Shown piece after piece: positions 8,175-17,176 of a stretch of 64,000 bases of DNA (positions within the stretch are counted from its first letter, which is position 1; each line of letters begins with the position of its first letter). This DNA is from an uncultured Spirochaetaceae bacterium (GTDB lineage Bacteria > Spirochaetota > Spirochaetia > Sphaerochaetales > Sphaerochaetaceae): the NCBI GenBank assembly GCA_944390015.1, contig CALXOL010000010.1, forward strand, positions 27,015 to 91,014, written 5' to 3'. A program made the position numbers and the translations under genes. The notes beneath the pieces were generated by a model. It made no database searches and was not told the origin of the DNA. It was given only the letters and a program-made list of their open reading frames with translations.

Positions 8175-9104
8175 TTACCGCCCAAGAATAGATGAGAGCA
8201 ACGCCCTATCCCCGTTTACAAAGGAGAGGGCATCCATTTCTTTTCTGCTTGGACTCTGAAGCCTCGTGACATATATGTAACTGCCCTTAGCCGCAATCTT
8301 GAGTCCCTTCTTCTTATCTATGCCAACGACAGTGCCGGGAGCATCCGAGCTGTTAGGCTCCAAAGAGAATGCAGAACCCGATACCGCACAAAGCAGAAGC
8401 TTCTCTCCTTTATATGTCGTAAACGCCTTGGGCCAAGGATAGCTTGCTCTTATCAGAGCGTGGATACGCTCTCCAGGGAGGGAGAAATCTATCTCCCCAT
8501 CTTCTTTTTTAAGCATCCTCGAGTAAGTTACAGCCCCTTCCTGCTTTCGCATTTGGTAAGAGGAGACATCTGAAAACACATCAGATGCAAGCTGGGCTGC
8601 CATAACAGCCACCCTCTCTTCAAGAGATGTGAGAGTTTCTGTGCCGTCAAGAGGAAAAGATGTGGATGAAAGGATATCGCCGCTATCGACCTCTAAGGCA
8701 ATCTCCTGTATGCTGATTCCACCCTCCCTATCCAGATTCACGATACTTTCATATAGTGGGGAACACCCCCTGTATTTAGGCAGCAGGGACGGGTGTATGT
8801 TAAATTTATTCTCAAAGAGGGAAAGGAACTTCGGACCGAAGATCTTCCCATAACAGAATGAGACAAGTGTGTCACAGCCTAGTGTCTTCACACACTCCCT
8901 TGCCTCAGTTCTCAAACTCTGCATCTGGTAATAAGGCAGGCCCAGCTCCTTTGCTTTTATCTTTATAGGGGGCTCAATGATTTTATTCCCCCTTCCACCC
9001 TTCTCATCGGGGCTTGTGAGAACAGCTTTAACGAGTCCTGCCATATAAAGCGCTTCTAAAGTCGGTACGGCTATGCTTCCAGTTGCGGCAAAAAGTATTT
9101 TCAA
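8175..9104 (-). CDS. fmt: Methionyl-tRNA formyltransferase
   Basis: 309 aa. Formylates initiator Met-tRNA with 10-formyl-tetrahydrofolate. The catalytic region is FNIHPSLLPKYRGCSPLYES, followed by DSGDILSS with the conserved Asp. The C-terminal OB-like domain starts near residue 205 (ALIRASYPWPKAFTTY). The start is TTG, in a TTGA overlap with the def stop, with a purine-rich GAGGAAG upstream; def-fmt pairing is the common bacterial arrangement. Confidence 0.93.
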   Translation of the reverse strand: MKILFAATGSIAVPTLEALYMAGLVKAVLTSPDEKGGRGNKIIEPPIKIKAKELGLPYYQMQSLRTEARECVKTLGCDTLVSFCYGKIFGPKFLSLFENKFNIHPSLLPKYRGCSPLYESIVNLDREGGISIQEIALEVDSGDILSSTSFPLDGTETLTSLEERVAVMAAQLASDVFSDVSSYQMRKQEGAVTYSRMLKKEDGEIDFSLPGERIHALIRASYPWPKAFTTYKGEKLLLCAVSGSAFSLEPNSSDAPGTVVGIDKKKGLKIAAKGSYIYVTRLQSPSRKEMDALSFVNGDRALLSSILGR

Positions 9105-9607
9105 TCTTTCTTCCTCTTCTTGTTCTTCTTCCTATATGCCTTTATAACCCTCTCCCTCTCATCCTCGCTCAGATGGTCTATGAAGAGCGTGCCATTCAGG
9201 TGGTCATTCTCATGCTGAATGACGCGGGCAAGAAGCCCTGAGGCATCTATCGTAAAGTGTTTTCCTTCCAGATCCTGTGCCTGAACCTTGACACTTAACG
9301 GCCTGATCACATCACGATAGAATCCTGGAATGGAAAGACATCCCTCCTCATAAGGGCCCTCTTCGATACTCGTCTCTATTATCTCTGGATTGATGAATAC
9401 GAACTTCCCTTTCTCCCCCTCATGGAGGTCAACGATGAAAAACTTCTTACTTACGCCGACCTGAGGAGCGGCAAGCCCTACACCATCTGCTTCCGTAAGA
9501 GTCTCAAACATGGCATCAACCAGCATCTTAAGTGCGCTGTCAAACGATTTAACACTCTCCGTGTTCTCTCTTAATACTTCATCATCAAGCTTATAAATAT
9601 CTAGCAT
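9101..9607 (-). CDS. def: Peptide deformylase
   Basis: 168 aa. Removes the formyl group from nascent N-terminal methionine. All three active-site motifs are visible: GVGLAAPQVG (about 42-51), EGCLSIPG with the metal-binding Cys, and QHENDHLNG with the two metal-binding His and catalytic Glu. The C-terminus is a lysine-rich tail KKNKKRKKD. It heads the def-fmt unit. No Shine-Dalgarno precedes ATG; a -10-like TATATT lies six bases before it. Confidence 0.95.
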   Translation of the reverse strand: MLDIYKLDDEVLRENTESVKSFDSALKMLVDAMFETLTEADGVGLAAPQVGVSKKFFIVDLHEGEKGKFVFINPEIIETSIEEGPYEEGCLSIPGFYRDVIRPLSVKVQAQDLEGKHFTIDASGLLARVIQHENDHLNGTLFIDHLSEDERERVIKAYRKKNKKRKKD

Positions 9608-9613
9608 AACAGA

Positions 9614-9642
9614 AATATAACATCAAAAAGGGAAATTGTGCA
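9614..9642 (-). promoter_or_regulatory. Candidate def promoter, leaderless layout
   Basis: On the minus strand TGCACA (9642-9637), 17 bp, TATATT (9619-9614), then six bases to the def ATG at 9607. Absence of a ribosome site fits a leaderless mRNA. Confidence 0.5.
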
Positions 9643-9691
9643 CTAGAAGGCAGACTGCAACCAGCTTAAAAGGCTTTCAATTTGCCACCCA

Positions 9692-11668
9692 CTAGAACAT
9701 ATCTATAGGATCGGTATCTATCTCAAGCTGTACATCATGATCCACCTTATACGAGGCTCTTAGGACTTCAAGAACCTTGAGAGCGAAAGAAAATGACTCA
9801 TCTTTGGCGATTATAAGCACATGATAGCGATAGTAATTATTTATGATCTCAATCAAGGAACTAGTGGCAGGATACATCTCGATGCCTTCTCTCTCATCGA
9901 AATACTCTGAAAGAAATGCCTCCACCGCCTCCGCCTCAGCTCTGGCCTTATCCTCCTTGCGGCTCCTGATTCTTATATTGATAAGCCTCGAATACGGAGG
10001 GTAGCCTATTTTCCGCCTCACCTCCATCTCTCTCCTATAAAACTCCTCTGGCTCATTTAGCTCAACCGCTCTTATGGCAGGATTATCCACCTGGCTCGTC
10101 TGTATGATCACACGTCCGTCATCTCGATATCTTCCGACACGGCCGGAGACCTGCTGCAAAAGAGCAAATGTCCTTTCATTCGCCCTGAAATCCGGCAGGA
10201 ATATGCTTTGATCTGCATTAACCACTCCTACCAGAGTAGCTTTAGGGAAATTCAATCCCTTTGCGATCATCTGCGTTCCAAGAAGTATGTCTATATCCCC
10301 GCGCTCAAACTGCCCGAGAGTCTCCGATATATACCCCTTGTCGTTCTCTGCGGTATCCCCGTCAAGCCTCTTGATCCTTGCAAAAGGATAGAGCGTTCTG
10401 AGTTCTTCCTCTATCATCTCGGTACCAAGGCCGGATGTGATGAGATCATGGCTATGACAGGATGGACATGTCTTGACAAGAGGCATCACATAGCCGCAGG
10501 TATGGCACTTCAACACCTTACCCTTCTTATGGTATGTAAGGCTTATTGAACAGTTTGGACACCGAACTGCCTCTCCACAGCTGTTACAGAGAACCGATGA
10601 AGAATATCCTCTCCTGTTAAGAAAGAGGATTACCCCGTTTTTCTTCTCAAGAGCCGCCTTTATCTCCGTTTGAAGTATCTGACTTATATTTCCCTTCTGT
10701 CCAAGCGTATTAACGATCCTGATATCAGGGAAAGCACCTTTACCTATTCTTCTAGGAAGGCTGAGAGTCACTATCCTGCCCTCCTTCATAAGTTTGAAGC
10801 ACTCGAAAGAAGGTGTTGCGGATCCCATTATCAGGGGAGCCTCATTGTACTTGCTCCTCAACTGTGCAAGCTGCCTTGCATGGTATCGTGGTGCGTTTGA
10901 AGCCTTGTATGAGGTCTCATGCTCCTCATCCATTATTATCAGCTTAAGATTCTTAAACGGTGCGAAAACCGCACTTCTGGCTCCTATAACGATATCCACA
11001 TCCCCACTCTTAACGAGCCGCGCAATCTTCAGACGCTGTGATGGGGTAAGTGCTGAGTGCATGATTTGAACTCTTGAGTTAAAACGGGCCTTAACATTCT
11101 TTGATAGCTGCTCGGAAAGCGTTATCTCAGGTACCATGTATAAAACCTGACCACCATCTCTTATCGTCTCCTCGGCCAGACGCAGATATACCTCACTTTT
11201 GCCTGAACCCGTAACCCCATAAAGATAGAACAGACTCCTGCCTTTCTTTCTCCACTCATGGTACTCTCTTATAACCCTCTCCTGGTCAGCGCTCAGATGC
11301 TCTATCGGGATGAAATCATTTTCTTCGAAAAACGGAGATGAGTCACTGTCCCTCTTGGCACTTGGAACCATCAACGAAAGGCACTGTCCCATGGAGTTCT
11401 TATACAGATAGCTCATGTCACGGCTTAGCCTGATGAGCTCATCGTTTATAACATCCTCCTTATCTATGACCTTGAGTATGCCTTTAACATCATAGCCCCC
11501 TTCAGGCTTCTCATCACTTATGGCTATGACGAATCCCGTCATCTTCCTGTGATTGAAATCAACCTGGACTCTCCTATAAAGGGGAGATGGAATCGCACTC
11601 TCATCATAGGAGTATGTGAACGTGCTGTTATATAGAGGAACAGAGAGGGTTACGAGCGCATATTTCAA
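9692..11668 (-). CDS. priA: Primosomal replication restart helicase PriA
   Basis: 658 aa, a little shorter than the usual 730 because the N-terminal fork-binding region is compact. Walker A GVTGSGKSEVY, DEEHETSYK box, two zinc-binding clusters in CNSCGEAVRCPNC and CHTCGYVMPLVKTCPSC, and helicase motifs QMIAKGLNFPKATLVGV and QVSGRVGR. It reloads the replisome at stalled forks. The start overlaps the stop of the UDG-like gene by 4 nt, so it is last in the cdaA-to-priA run. Confidence 0.94.
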   Translation of the reverse strand: MKYALVTLSVPLYNSTFTYSYDESAIPSPLYRRVQVDFNHRKMTGFVIAISDEKPEGGYDVKGILKVIDKEDVINDELIRLSRDMSYLYKNSMGQCLSLMVPSAKRDSDSSPFFEENDFIPIEHLSADQERVIREYHEWRKKGRSLFYLYGVTGSGKSEVYLRLAEETIRDGGQVLYMVPEITLSEQLSKNVKARFNSRVQIMHSALTPSQRLKIARLVKSGDVDIVIGARSAVFAPFKNLKLIIMDEEHETSYKASNAPRYHARQLAQLRSKYNEAPLIMGSATPSFECFKLMKEGRIVTLSLPRRIGKGAFPDIRIVNTLGQKGNISQILQTEIKAALEKKNGVILFLNRRGYSSSVLCNSCGEAVRCPNCSISLTYHKKGKVLKCHTCGYVMPLVKTCPSCHSHDLITSGLGTEMIEEELRTLYPFARIKRLDGDTAENDKGYISETLGQFERGDIDILLGTQMIAKGLNFPKATLVGVVNADQSIFLPDFRANERTFALLQQVSGRVGRYRDDGRVIIQTSQVDNPAIRAVELNEPEEFYRREMEVRRKIGYPPYSRLINIRIRSRKEDKARAEAEAVEAFLSEYFDEREGIEMYPATSSLIEIINNYYRYHVLIIAKDESFSFALKVLEVLRASYKVDHDVQLEIDTDPIDMF

Positions 11669-12327
11669 CTTATTGCCGTCCTGATCGCCTGAAGATCATC
11701 CCACACGAGGCGTTTAAAAGATGGGTTATCAATACATTCTCTCTGTGAATATGTGACATATGTTTTTATTCCGTTGACCTTGAAGCTCTTTTTCTTCGCC
11801 CTTATCTCCTCATAGCTTTTGTTGTTGCCAAGAATGTAATGTGCCACGTCAAGGCCGAAGAGAATCATAACATCTGGAGAGAGTGAGACCATCTCCTCTT
11901 TCAGAAAATGACGGCATTTATCGGCATTATCTCTATCCAGGCTATCGGCAGGGCATTTAAGAAGACTCAGCAATGCACGTTCAGAGCGGGCAATGGAGAT
12001 AGCGGACATCTGTTTCTCATACATCTCTTGAGCATCCGGAGCCAATATCGTCTCACACACCTCGGGGAAAGCCACTACGGAGATCACCCTGGCTTTCTTA
12101 GGATTGAAATAGAAAGACACGCCCTTCCTGTTCTCCCAGAGCGGGCAGTTATGGCAGTCGGAGGAAAGGAGAGTCTTCTCCACCTTTTCTTCTTTTTTCA
12201 CCCTGACATCGTACATGTACACACCGTCCTCCCCAAGAGGATCGGAGAATGCACGCTCTGCCTCATCACGCAGTTCCAGTAGAGTCTCAATGCTGTCGTT
12301 CAAACCACTCATATTTCTCCCTGTCAT
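11665..12327 (-). CDS. UDG-superfamily-like Fe-S protein lacking the usual catalytic motifs
   Basis: 220 aa (215 if ATG 12312, which has GGGAG four bases upstream, is used). The fold signature of iron-sulfur (family 4) uracil-DNA glycosylases is recognisable: cysteine pair C58/C61 (CHNCPLW), KCPADSLDRDNADKC with C125 and C138, then SPDVMILFGLDVAHYILG and a C-terminal KRLVWDDLQAIR. The four presumed cluster cysteines are kept, but the GE-PG motif reads AFPEV and the usual HP motif reads YSQRE. It may be a divergent enzyme or a non-catalytic DNA binder. It overlaps truA and priA. Confidence 0.6.
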   Translation of the reverse strand: MTGRNMSGLNDSIETLLELRDEAERAFSDPLGEDGVYMYDVRVKKEEKVEKTLLSSDCHNCPLWENRKGVSFYFNPKKARVISVVAFPEVCETILAPDAQEMYEKQMSAISIARSERALLSLLKCPADSLDRDNADKCRHFLKEEMVSLSPDVMILFGLDVAHYILGNNKSYEEIRAKKKSFKVNGIKTYVTYSQRECIDNPSFKRLVWDDLQAIRTAIS

Positions 12328-13126
12328 AACTCACATCGGACAGATAAAGACCATCCGAAGGTGCGGTCTTGTGGACCAACGTCCTATCCTTGGCATCCAA
12401 TATTTTTTTTAGCTCGATTTCTCCCATGCCCTTGGAAAGGAAGGAGAGCATCGTACCGACCATGCTTCTCACCTGATGATATAAAAAAGCATTACCCGCT
12501 ACTTTGTAACGCATCAGACGATAGCCGTACTTATCACTTATCTCATCCCACTCAGATACGTAGATATCACGCATCTTAGAAAGGCTCTTATCCTTTGAGG
12601 AGGAGAATGTCGTGAAATCATGAGTTCCCTTAAGAACAGAGGCAAGAACATTCATCTCAGAGAGAGGATAGAACCGTCTGACAGGCGTTATTCTCTTATC
12701 ATCAAAGGGAAGCATGTCCTCTGCTCTCTTTATCAGATACCAGTACTCCCTGCTCTCGGTTGTGAATCTCGCATGGAAATCAGGACCGACCTCATCACTC
12801 GATATTATCCTGATATCCTTACTCAGATGGGTATTGAGGATTATCCTGAACTTATCTGCCGCTATGCATCTTCTGGTATCGAAATGCGCACATTGCCTGA
12901 GTGCGTGAACTCCACTATCCGTCCTACCCGAACCAAAGAGCGTAACATCCTCTTCAAGTATGGAAGATAGGGTATCCTCTATCTCCTGCTGAACCGTCCT
13001 CTCCCCATCCTGGCGCTGCCAGCCTGAGAAAAGAGAGCCGTCATATGACAGAAAAAGCCTTATCCTTCTCTCGCCCTCCTCAAGGCCTTTGAAGGAGGAC
13101 GGCCTGTTCCAGTCAGAGCGTGCCAT
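12287..13126 (-). CDS. truA: tRNA pseudouridine(38-40) synthase
   Basis: 279 aa from the ATG at 13126 (MARSDWNRPSS); the longer reading would extend deep into acpS. Catalytic Asp lies in GSGRTDSGVHALRQ, with LSYDGSLFSGWQRQ at the N-terminus and FLYHQVRSMVGTML near the C-terminus, all family hallmarks. Modifies the anticodon arm of many tRNAs. It overlaps acpS by 14 nt and the UDG-like gene by about 40 nt, so translation is tightly coupled. Confidence 0.93.
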   Translation of the reverse strand: MARSDWNRPSSFKGLEEGERRIRLFLSYDGSLFSGWQRQDGERTVQQEIEDTLSSILEEDVTLFGSGRTDSGVHALRQCAHFDTRRCIAADKFRIILNTHLSKDIRIISSDEVGPDFHARFTTESREYWYLIKRAEDMLPFDDKRITPVRRFYPLSEMNVLASVLKGTHDFTTFSSSKDKSLSKMRDIYVSEWDEISDKYGYRLMRYKVAGNAFLYHQVRSMVGTMLSFLSKGMGEIELKKILDAKDRTLVHKTAPSDGLYLSDVSYDREKYEWFERQH

Positions 13127-13469
13127 CGAGCACCACCATGGCGATGGAATACGCCTTCTCATGACTGATTGAAAGATGAATCCGTGCTTCTCCTATCATC
13201 TCACTTATCTTATCGCACCTTACTATATATGGCTTACCACTCTCTTCTGAAAGGATCTCTATATCCTTTGCTGAGATAGAAGTAAATCCTGTGCCAAGGG
13301 CTTTTGAGAATGCCTCCTTTGCTGCAAAACGGGAGGCATAATACTCCTCTCTCCTTACCGATGGGGCCGCAGAGAGCTCACGAGAGGTGAATATCCTTGA
13401 AAGAAACGCATCGCTCTTATCGAGGAAACGCCCGTTCTCAACTATGTCTATGCCAACTCCCAAGACCAT
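13113..13469 (-). CDS. acpS: Holo-[acyl-carrier-protein] synthase
   Basis: 118 aa. Transfers phosphopantetheine from CoA to acyl carrier protein. Family motifs: GVGIDIVENGRF at the N-terminus with the Mg-binding Asp, and FAAKEAFSKALGTG with the conserved WxxKE-type Glu/Lys. Starts one base after the ybbR stop, with AAGGGGA upstream. Confidence 0.94.
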   Translation of the reverse strand: MVLGVGIDIVENGRFLDKSDAFLSRIFTSRELSAAPSVRREEYYASRFAAKEAFSKALGTGFTSISAKDIEILSEESGKPYIVRCDKISEMIGEARIHLSISHEKAYSIAMVVLDGTL

Positions 13470-13470
13470 C

Positions 13471-13860
13471 TCATTCCCCTTGCGAGAAAAGAATCCTTAC
13501 CGAAGATGGCTGGGCTTTCACACTGATGCTGCTCTCTCTGAAAACATCCTGATTGAAATCAAGTACGACAGGCACCCGTGCGATACCCGAGTTATCCACA
13601 CCTGAGAAATCCGCATATGCGCTGATCTGGGAAGGATCGACAAGGTAAATCAGGCTCTCACTGCCGCTTATGACGATCTCAACAGTATCAGGGACGAGGG
13701 ACTCCGCCCTAAGTCCTGAAGGGAGATCAACATCCAGAGGTATCGTCACTACCCTGTTGGATATATTCGAGAATTCAACGATGAGAACGACTGCTACAGC
13801 CAGTAAGAATGAGAATATCTTAGGCCCCCAGGAAGAGAATATCTTTATGCTCTGCTTCAT
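13471..13860 (-). CDS. Single YbbR-domain protein (CdaR-like)
   Basis: 129 aa. One membrane segment (about 12-30) followed by a single YbbR-like beta domain (IPLDVDLPSGLRAESLVPDTVEIVISGS, VPVVLDF). YbbR proteins (CdaR) sit next to c-di-AMP cyclase CdaA and modulate it. Firmicute CdaR has several such domains; this one has a single domain. Its ATG overlaps the cdaA stop by 4 nt, supporting direct co-function. Confidence 0.75.
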   Translation of the reverse strand: MKQSIKIFSSWGPKIFSFLLAVAVVLIVEFSNISNRVVTIPLDVDLPSGLRAESLVPDTVEIVISGSESLIYLVDPSQISAYADFSGVDNSGIARVPVVLDFNQDVFRESSISVKAQPSSVRILFSQGE

Positions 13861-14705
13861 ACCTCTCCTCCTTTAACCTGCCCCTCTGAACCATCAGATG
13901 AGCCACTTTGCTCCTTAATCTCAGATGGAAGAACATCACGGTAGGTAAAGAGGGCAAGAAGAACCTTCTTTATAGTATCGTTGGTCAGGTCATAATAGAT
14001 GTTTGCATTATATGCCAGGCTTATGGCACCCGTCTCCTCGGAAACCACTATGATTACGGCATCACTGACTTCGGCAAGTCCAAGGGCGGCACGGTGCCTT
14101 GTTCCAAAGCTCGCCTTTATTCCCGTCTGCTCACTCAGGGGCAGATAGCATGCGGCATAAGTTATCCTGCCACCCTGCACGACGCAAGCCCCATCATGCA
14201 GCGGAGTATCATGATCGAATATGGTGAGGATCAACGTGGATGAGAGATCCGCATTAAGCTTAGTTCCCGAATCCAGCACGCTCTTTATATCGATATGCCT
14301 CGGGAATACTATAAGAGCGCCCCTCTTCTTCTCCACCAGTATGTTACACGCATTTAATATGGAATCTATCTGCTCTCCCGTCGTCTGCTGACCGATACGG
14401 AAGAATCTTCTCTTCTTGATGAAAGACATAGAGAATGCCCTTCTCAACTCCGGATGATAGAATACGAACACGAGCATGAGGAATGGGACGAAAAGCTCCT
14501 GCATGATGAACGTAAGCACATCGAAAGAGAGAATATAACAGACGGCATAGCAGATTGCAAAATACATAAGAACCATGACCAGCTGCTTCGCCTTACTCTG
14601 ATCGAGTGCGATGTACACCCTGTAGAAGACAAAAGCGAGAATCATGGTCTCTGCCAGCAATCTAATATAATCGACTACTCCTAAAGTTGAGAGTACCTCA
14701 AACAT
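13857..14705 (-). CDS. cdaA: Diadenylate cyclase, CdaA type
   Basis: 282 aa. Three membrane helices (about 10-90) then a DAC domain with the DGA motif (HDGACVVQGGRI) and the GTRHRAALG motif, which bind and join two ATP into cyclic di-AMP. A GGAGAGG site precedes ATG. The usual neighbour GlmM is absent; instead the operon continues ybbR-acpS-truA-UDGlike-priA, linking the second messenger to lipid, RNA and DNA housekeeping genes only by position. Confidence 0.93.
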   Translation of the reverse strand: MFEVLSTLGVVDYIRLLAETMILAFVFYRVYIALDQSKAKQLVMVLMYFAICYAVCYILSFDVLTFIMQELFVPFLMLVFVFYHPELRRAFSMSFIKKRRFFRIGQQTTGEQIDSILNACNILVEKKRGALIVFPRHIDIKSVLDSGTKLNADLSSTLILTIFDHDTPLHDGACVVQGGRITYAACYLPLSEQTGIKASFGTRHRAALGLAEVSDAVIIVVSEETGAISLAYNANIYYDLTNDTIKKVLLALFTYRDVLPSEIKEQSGSSDGSEGQVKGGEV

Positions 14706-14724
14706 TACGCCTCTCCTTATTCGG

Positions 14725-16218
14725 CTATACCCAGTCCAGCGTCCTGGATACCGCCTTCTCCCAGAATCCTACCTTTTTTTCCCTTTCTTTGTCATCCATG
14801 GTTGGAGTCCAGCGAAGCTGTTCACGCCAATATTCCCTAAGTTCATCAGTGCTTTTCCACACTCCCACAGTAAGACCTGCGGCATATGCAGCTCCTAAAG
14901 CCGTCGTCTCAACCACTTGAGGACGAATCACAGGGACGCCAAGAATGTCACTCTGGAATGCCATCAAAGGTCCGGAATTGGTCATACCACCATCGACTTT
15001 GAGGCTTTTAAGAGTGATACCGGAGTCCTGTGTCATGGCATTGAAGATGTCATAAGCCTGGAATGCGGTAGCCTCCAGAACCGCCCTGCAGATATGAGCC
15101 CTGGTTGCAAAACCTGTAAGGCCTGCGATAACGCCACGTGCATCGCTTCGCCAATAAGGAGCGAATAGCCCTGCGAAAGCCGGTACGATGTAAACACCTG
15201 CGGAATCGGGTACGGACTCGGCAAGCGCATCAAGCTCCTTAGCATCCTTTACCATCTTAAGGCTGTCCCTTGTCCATTGGACTAAGGAACCGGCAACCGC
15301 AACCGAACCCTCAAGTGCATATACCGGTGTCTTTCCCTCAGCCCTGTATGCGACGGTAGAGAGCAGCCCATGCTTACTGAGAAAGAGCTCATCACCCGTA
15401 TTGGAAAGCATGAAGCATCCGGTACCATAGGTGCATTTACTCTCCCCTTTATCAAAACAAGCCTGTCCGAAAAGTGCCGCCTGCTGGTCCCCGAGTATAC
15501 CACAAAGTGGGATCTCAGCCCCAAAAGGCCCATCCTCACTGGTATAGCCGTATACCACCCCTGTTGATGAGACGATCTCCGGGAGATTAACCTCGTTTAT
15601 TCCGAAAAGTGAGAGCATCTCAGCATCCCATTTCAGAGTTTTTATATTCATCAGCATATAACGGCTTGCATTCGTGACATCGGTAACACATCTACCCGTA
15701 AGCTTATATGCCAGATATGCATCCATACTTGCATAGCAGAGATCTGGATTCCCGTTCATCGCCCTGACCTTTGGTGCGTTCTCTATCAGATAGCGAATCT
15801 TACTGGCACTGAAATAAGGGCTGTAAAGAAGGCCCGTCTTCTCCCGTATGAAATCCTCGGGAACCTCCTTCTTCATCCTCTCAATGATCTCTGTACCTCT
15901 AAGATCCTGCCATACGACGGCATTATGGAGTTTTCTTCCAGTCTTTCTGGAAAAAGGAACTATGGTCTCCCTCTGGTTCGTTATTCCGACTGCCTTGATT
16001 TCAGATGGATCTATGCCGGAGGTCTCTATGGCTTTTTTTATCACTTCCTCGGTATTCGCCCAGATCTCATCCACATCATGCTCCACCCAGCCTGGACGGG
16101 GGAAAATCTGCCTGTGCTCCTTCTGCGCGGAGGAGACTATCATACCCTCACTGTCGAAAATGATGAACCTCGTACTGGTAGTACCTTGGTCGATTGCGCC
16201 TACATACTCCTTTTTCAT
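14725..16218 (-). CDS. glpK: Glycerol kinase
   Basis: 497 aa, normal length. FGGY-family signatures GAIDQGTTSTRFIIFD at the N-terminus, GWVEHD, GITNQRETIVPFSRKTG, GILGDQQAALFGQ and KVDGGMTNSGPLMAFQSD. Phosphorylates glycerol to glycerol-3-phosphate. It stands as a single gene, with its own promoter and AGAGGTG five bases before ATG; no glpF or glpD is adjacent. Confidence 0.96.
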   Translation of the reverse strand: MKKEYVGAIDQGTTSTRFIIFDSEGMIVSSAQKEHRQIFPRPGWVEHDVDEIWANTEEVIKKAIETSGIDPSEIKAVGITNQRETIVPFSRKTGRKLHNAVVWQDLRGTEIIERMKKEVPEDFIREKTGLLYSPYFSASKIRYLIENAPKVRAMNGNPDLCYASMDAYLAYKLTGRCVTDVTNASRYMLMNIKTLKWDAEMLSLFGINEVNLPEIVSSTGVVYGYTSEDGPFGAEIPLCGILGDQQAALFGQACFDKGESKCTYGTGCFMLSNTGDELFLSKHGLLSTVAYRAEGKTPVYALEGSVAVAGSLVQWTRDSLKMVKDAKELDALAESVPDSAGVYIVPAFAGLFAPYWRSDARGVIAGLTGFATRAHICRAVLEATAFQAYDIFNAMTQDSGITLKSLKVDGGMTNSGPLMAFQSDILGVPVIRPQVVETTALGAAYAAGLTVGVWKSTDELREYWREQLRWTPTMDDKEREKKVGFWEKAVSRTLDWV

Positions 16219-16240
16219 TACAACACCTCTTTTTCAGAAA

Positions 16241-16269
16241 ATTATAAGGCATGCGCAATCAATGGGCAA
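16241..16269 (-). promoter_or_regulatory. Candidate glpK promoter
   Basis: On the minus strand TTGCCC (16269-16264), 17 bp, TATAAT (16246-16241); the predicted start lies about 16 nt before ATG, leaving room for the AGAGGTG ribosome site. Confidence 0.6.
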
Positions 16270-16320
16270 ACAAAACATTCTCGCCAATCTAAACGATAGG
16301 AAGGAAATATGTACCCTAAC

Positions 16321-16350
16321 AAAAGAAAAAGGAGGACGAACCTCCTTTCT
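16321..16350 (-). terminator. Terminator after the PepSY gene
   Basis: Minus strand AAAGGAGG, loop TTCGT, CCTCCTTTTTC plus further T residues, 16 nt after the PepSY-protein stop. Ends the two-component/PepSY unit. Confidence 0.8.
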
Positions 16351-16365
16351 CTCCCTAATTATTAA

Positions 16366-17097
16366 TTATCTCCATCTCTCCACTTCTTCCTGATATGAAG
16401 TGAGTTCTCTTGTAACTGCGTCTATCTCGACCTCGTACTCAATACCATCCCCGTATGCCTTTGCCTCGTATGTGTACCTGCCATCATCATAATCACGCTC
16501 AAAGCCCATGATTTCAACACCTTCGGGAAGATATGATGTGATAATAGCCTCTGCCTCTGCCCTGTCGATTACAACGGCATCACGTCCTACTCTGCTTAAG
16601 CCTCTTTTCTCTATCTGATAGGATAGAATCTCTGCTTCTGTTGAGATCTCATATTCGTATTTATAATCAGCGGAGCGGAACTCAATCTCATAAAGCGTTA
16701 CTCCGTCATCCCTGTCCATCTCAACTCTTACACGACTTGCATCCTTTTCTGAGATACCGGCGTTCTCGAATGCTATCAAAAGAGCCTCATCCCTGCTTAT
16801 CCCATCCTGTGACGACCTATTCCAGATTCTCTCAGCTTCCCTATCGTAGGATAGGATATTCCCATCTGATAGCGCTATCTCATAATCATATTCAACACCT
16901 GCGGCGTAGAACTCCACATCATAAACCCTCTCACCGTTCTCCCAGTCAAGACGGGTTCTCATATATTCAATATCGGAAGAAGCAATCCCACTATCTTTAA
17001 TTGCGATGTTCTCCGCATCCTGCTTCGTGATTGCAGCGAAAAGAGCTGCGGCTGAAACGAGTAACAAAACTGATAAAACTAAAATCTTCTTTTTCAT
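16366..17097 (-). CDS. Exported triple-PepSY protein
   Basis: 243 aa from ATG 17097 (AAGGAG nine bases upstream). Signal peptide MKKKILVLSVLLLVSAAALFA, then three PepSY-like repeats of about 70 residues, each with a GI(S/A)--(E/D)A start and a Y-(Y/E)EI...G-ILSY strand. PepSY domains are thought to inhibit or bind extracytoplasmic proteases or sense the envelope. It follows the histidine kinase by 79 nt and ends at a clear terminator, so it is probably the target or accessory of that two-component system, as in many Gram-positive RR-HK-PepSY groups. Confidence 0.85.
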   Translation of the reverse strand: MKKKILVLSVLLLVSAAALFAAITKQDAENIAIKDSGIASSDIEYMRTRLDWENGERVYDVEFYAAGVEYDYEIALSDGNILSYDREAERIWNRSSQDGISRDEALLIAFENAGISEKDASRVRVEMDRDDGVTLYEIEFRSADYKYEYEISTEAEILSYQIEKRGLSRVGRDAVVIDRAEAEAIITSYLPEGVEIMGFERDYDDGRYTYEAKAYGDGIEYEVEIDAVTRELTSYQEEVERWR

Positions 17098-17176
17098 TTT
17101 CTTTTTCTCCTTGTATGAGCTAATGATAGGAAAGAAAAATGAGAATAAGATTAAAAACTGAAATTTTTTTCTTTTT

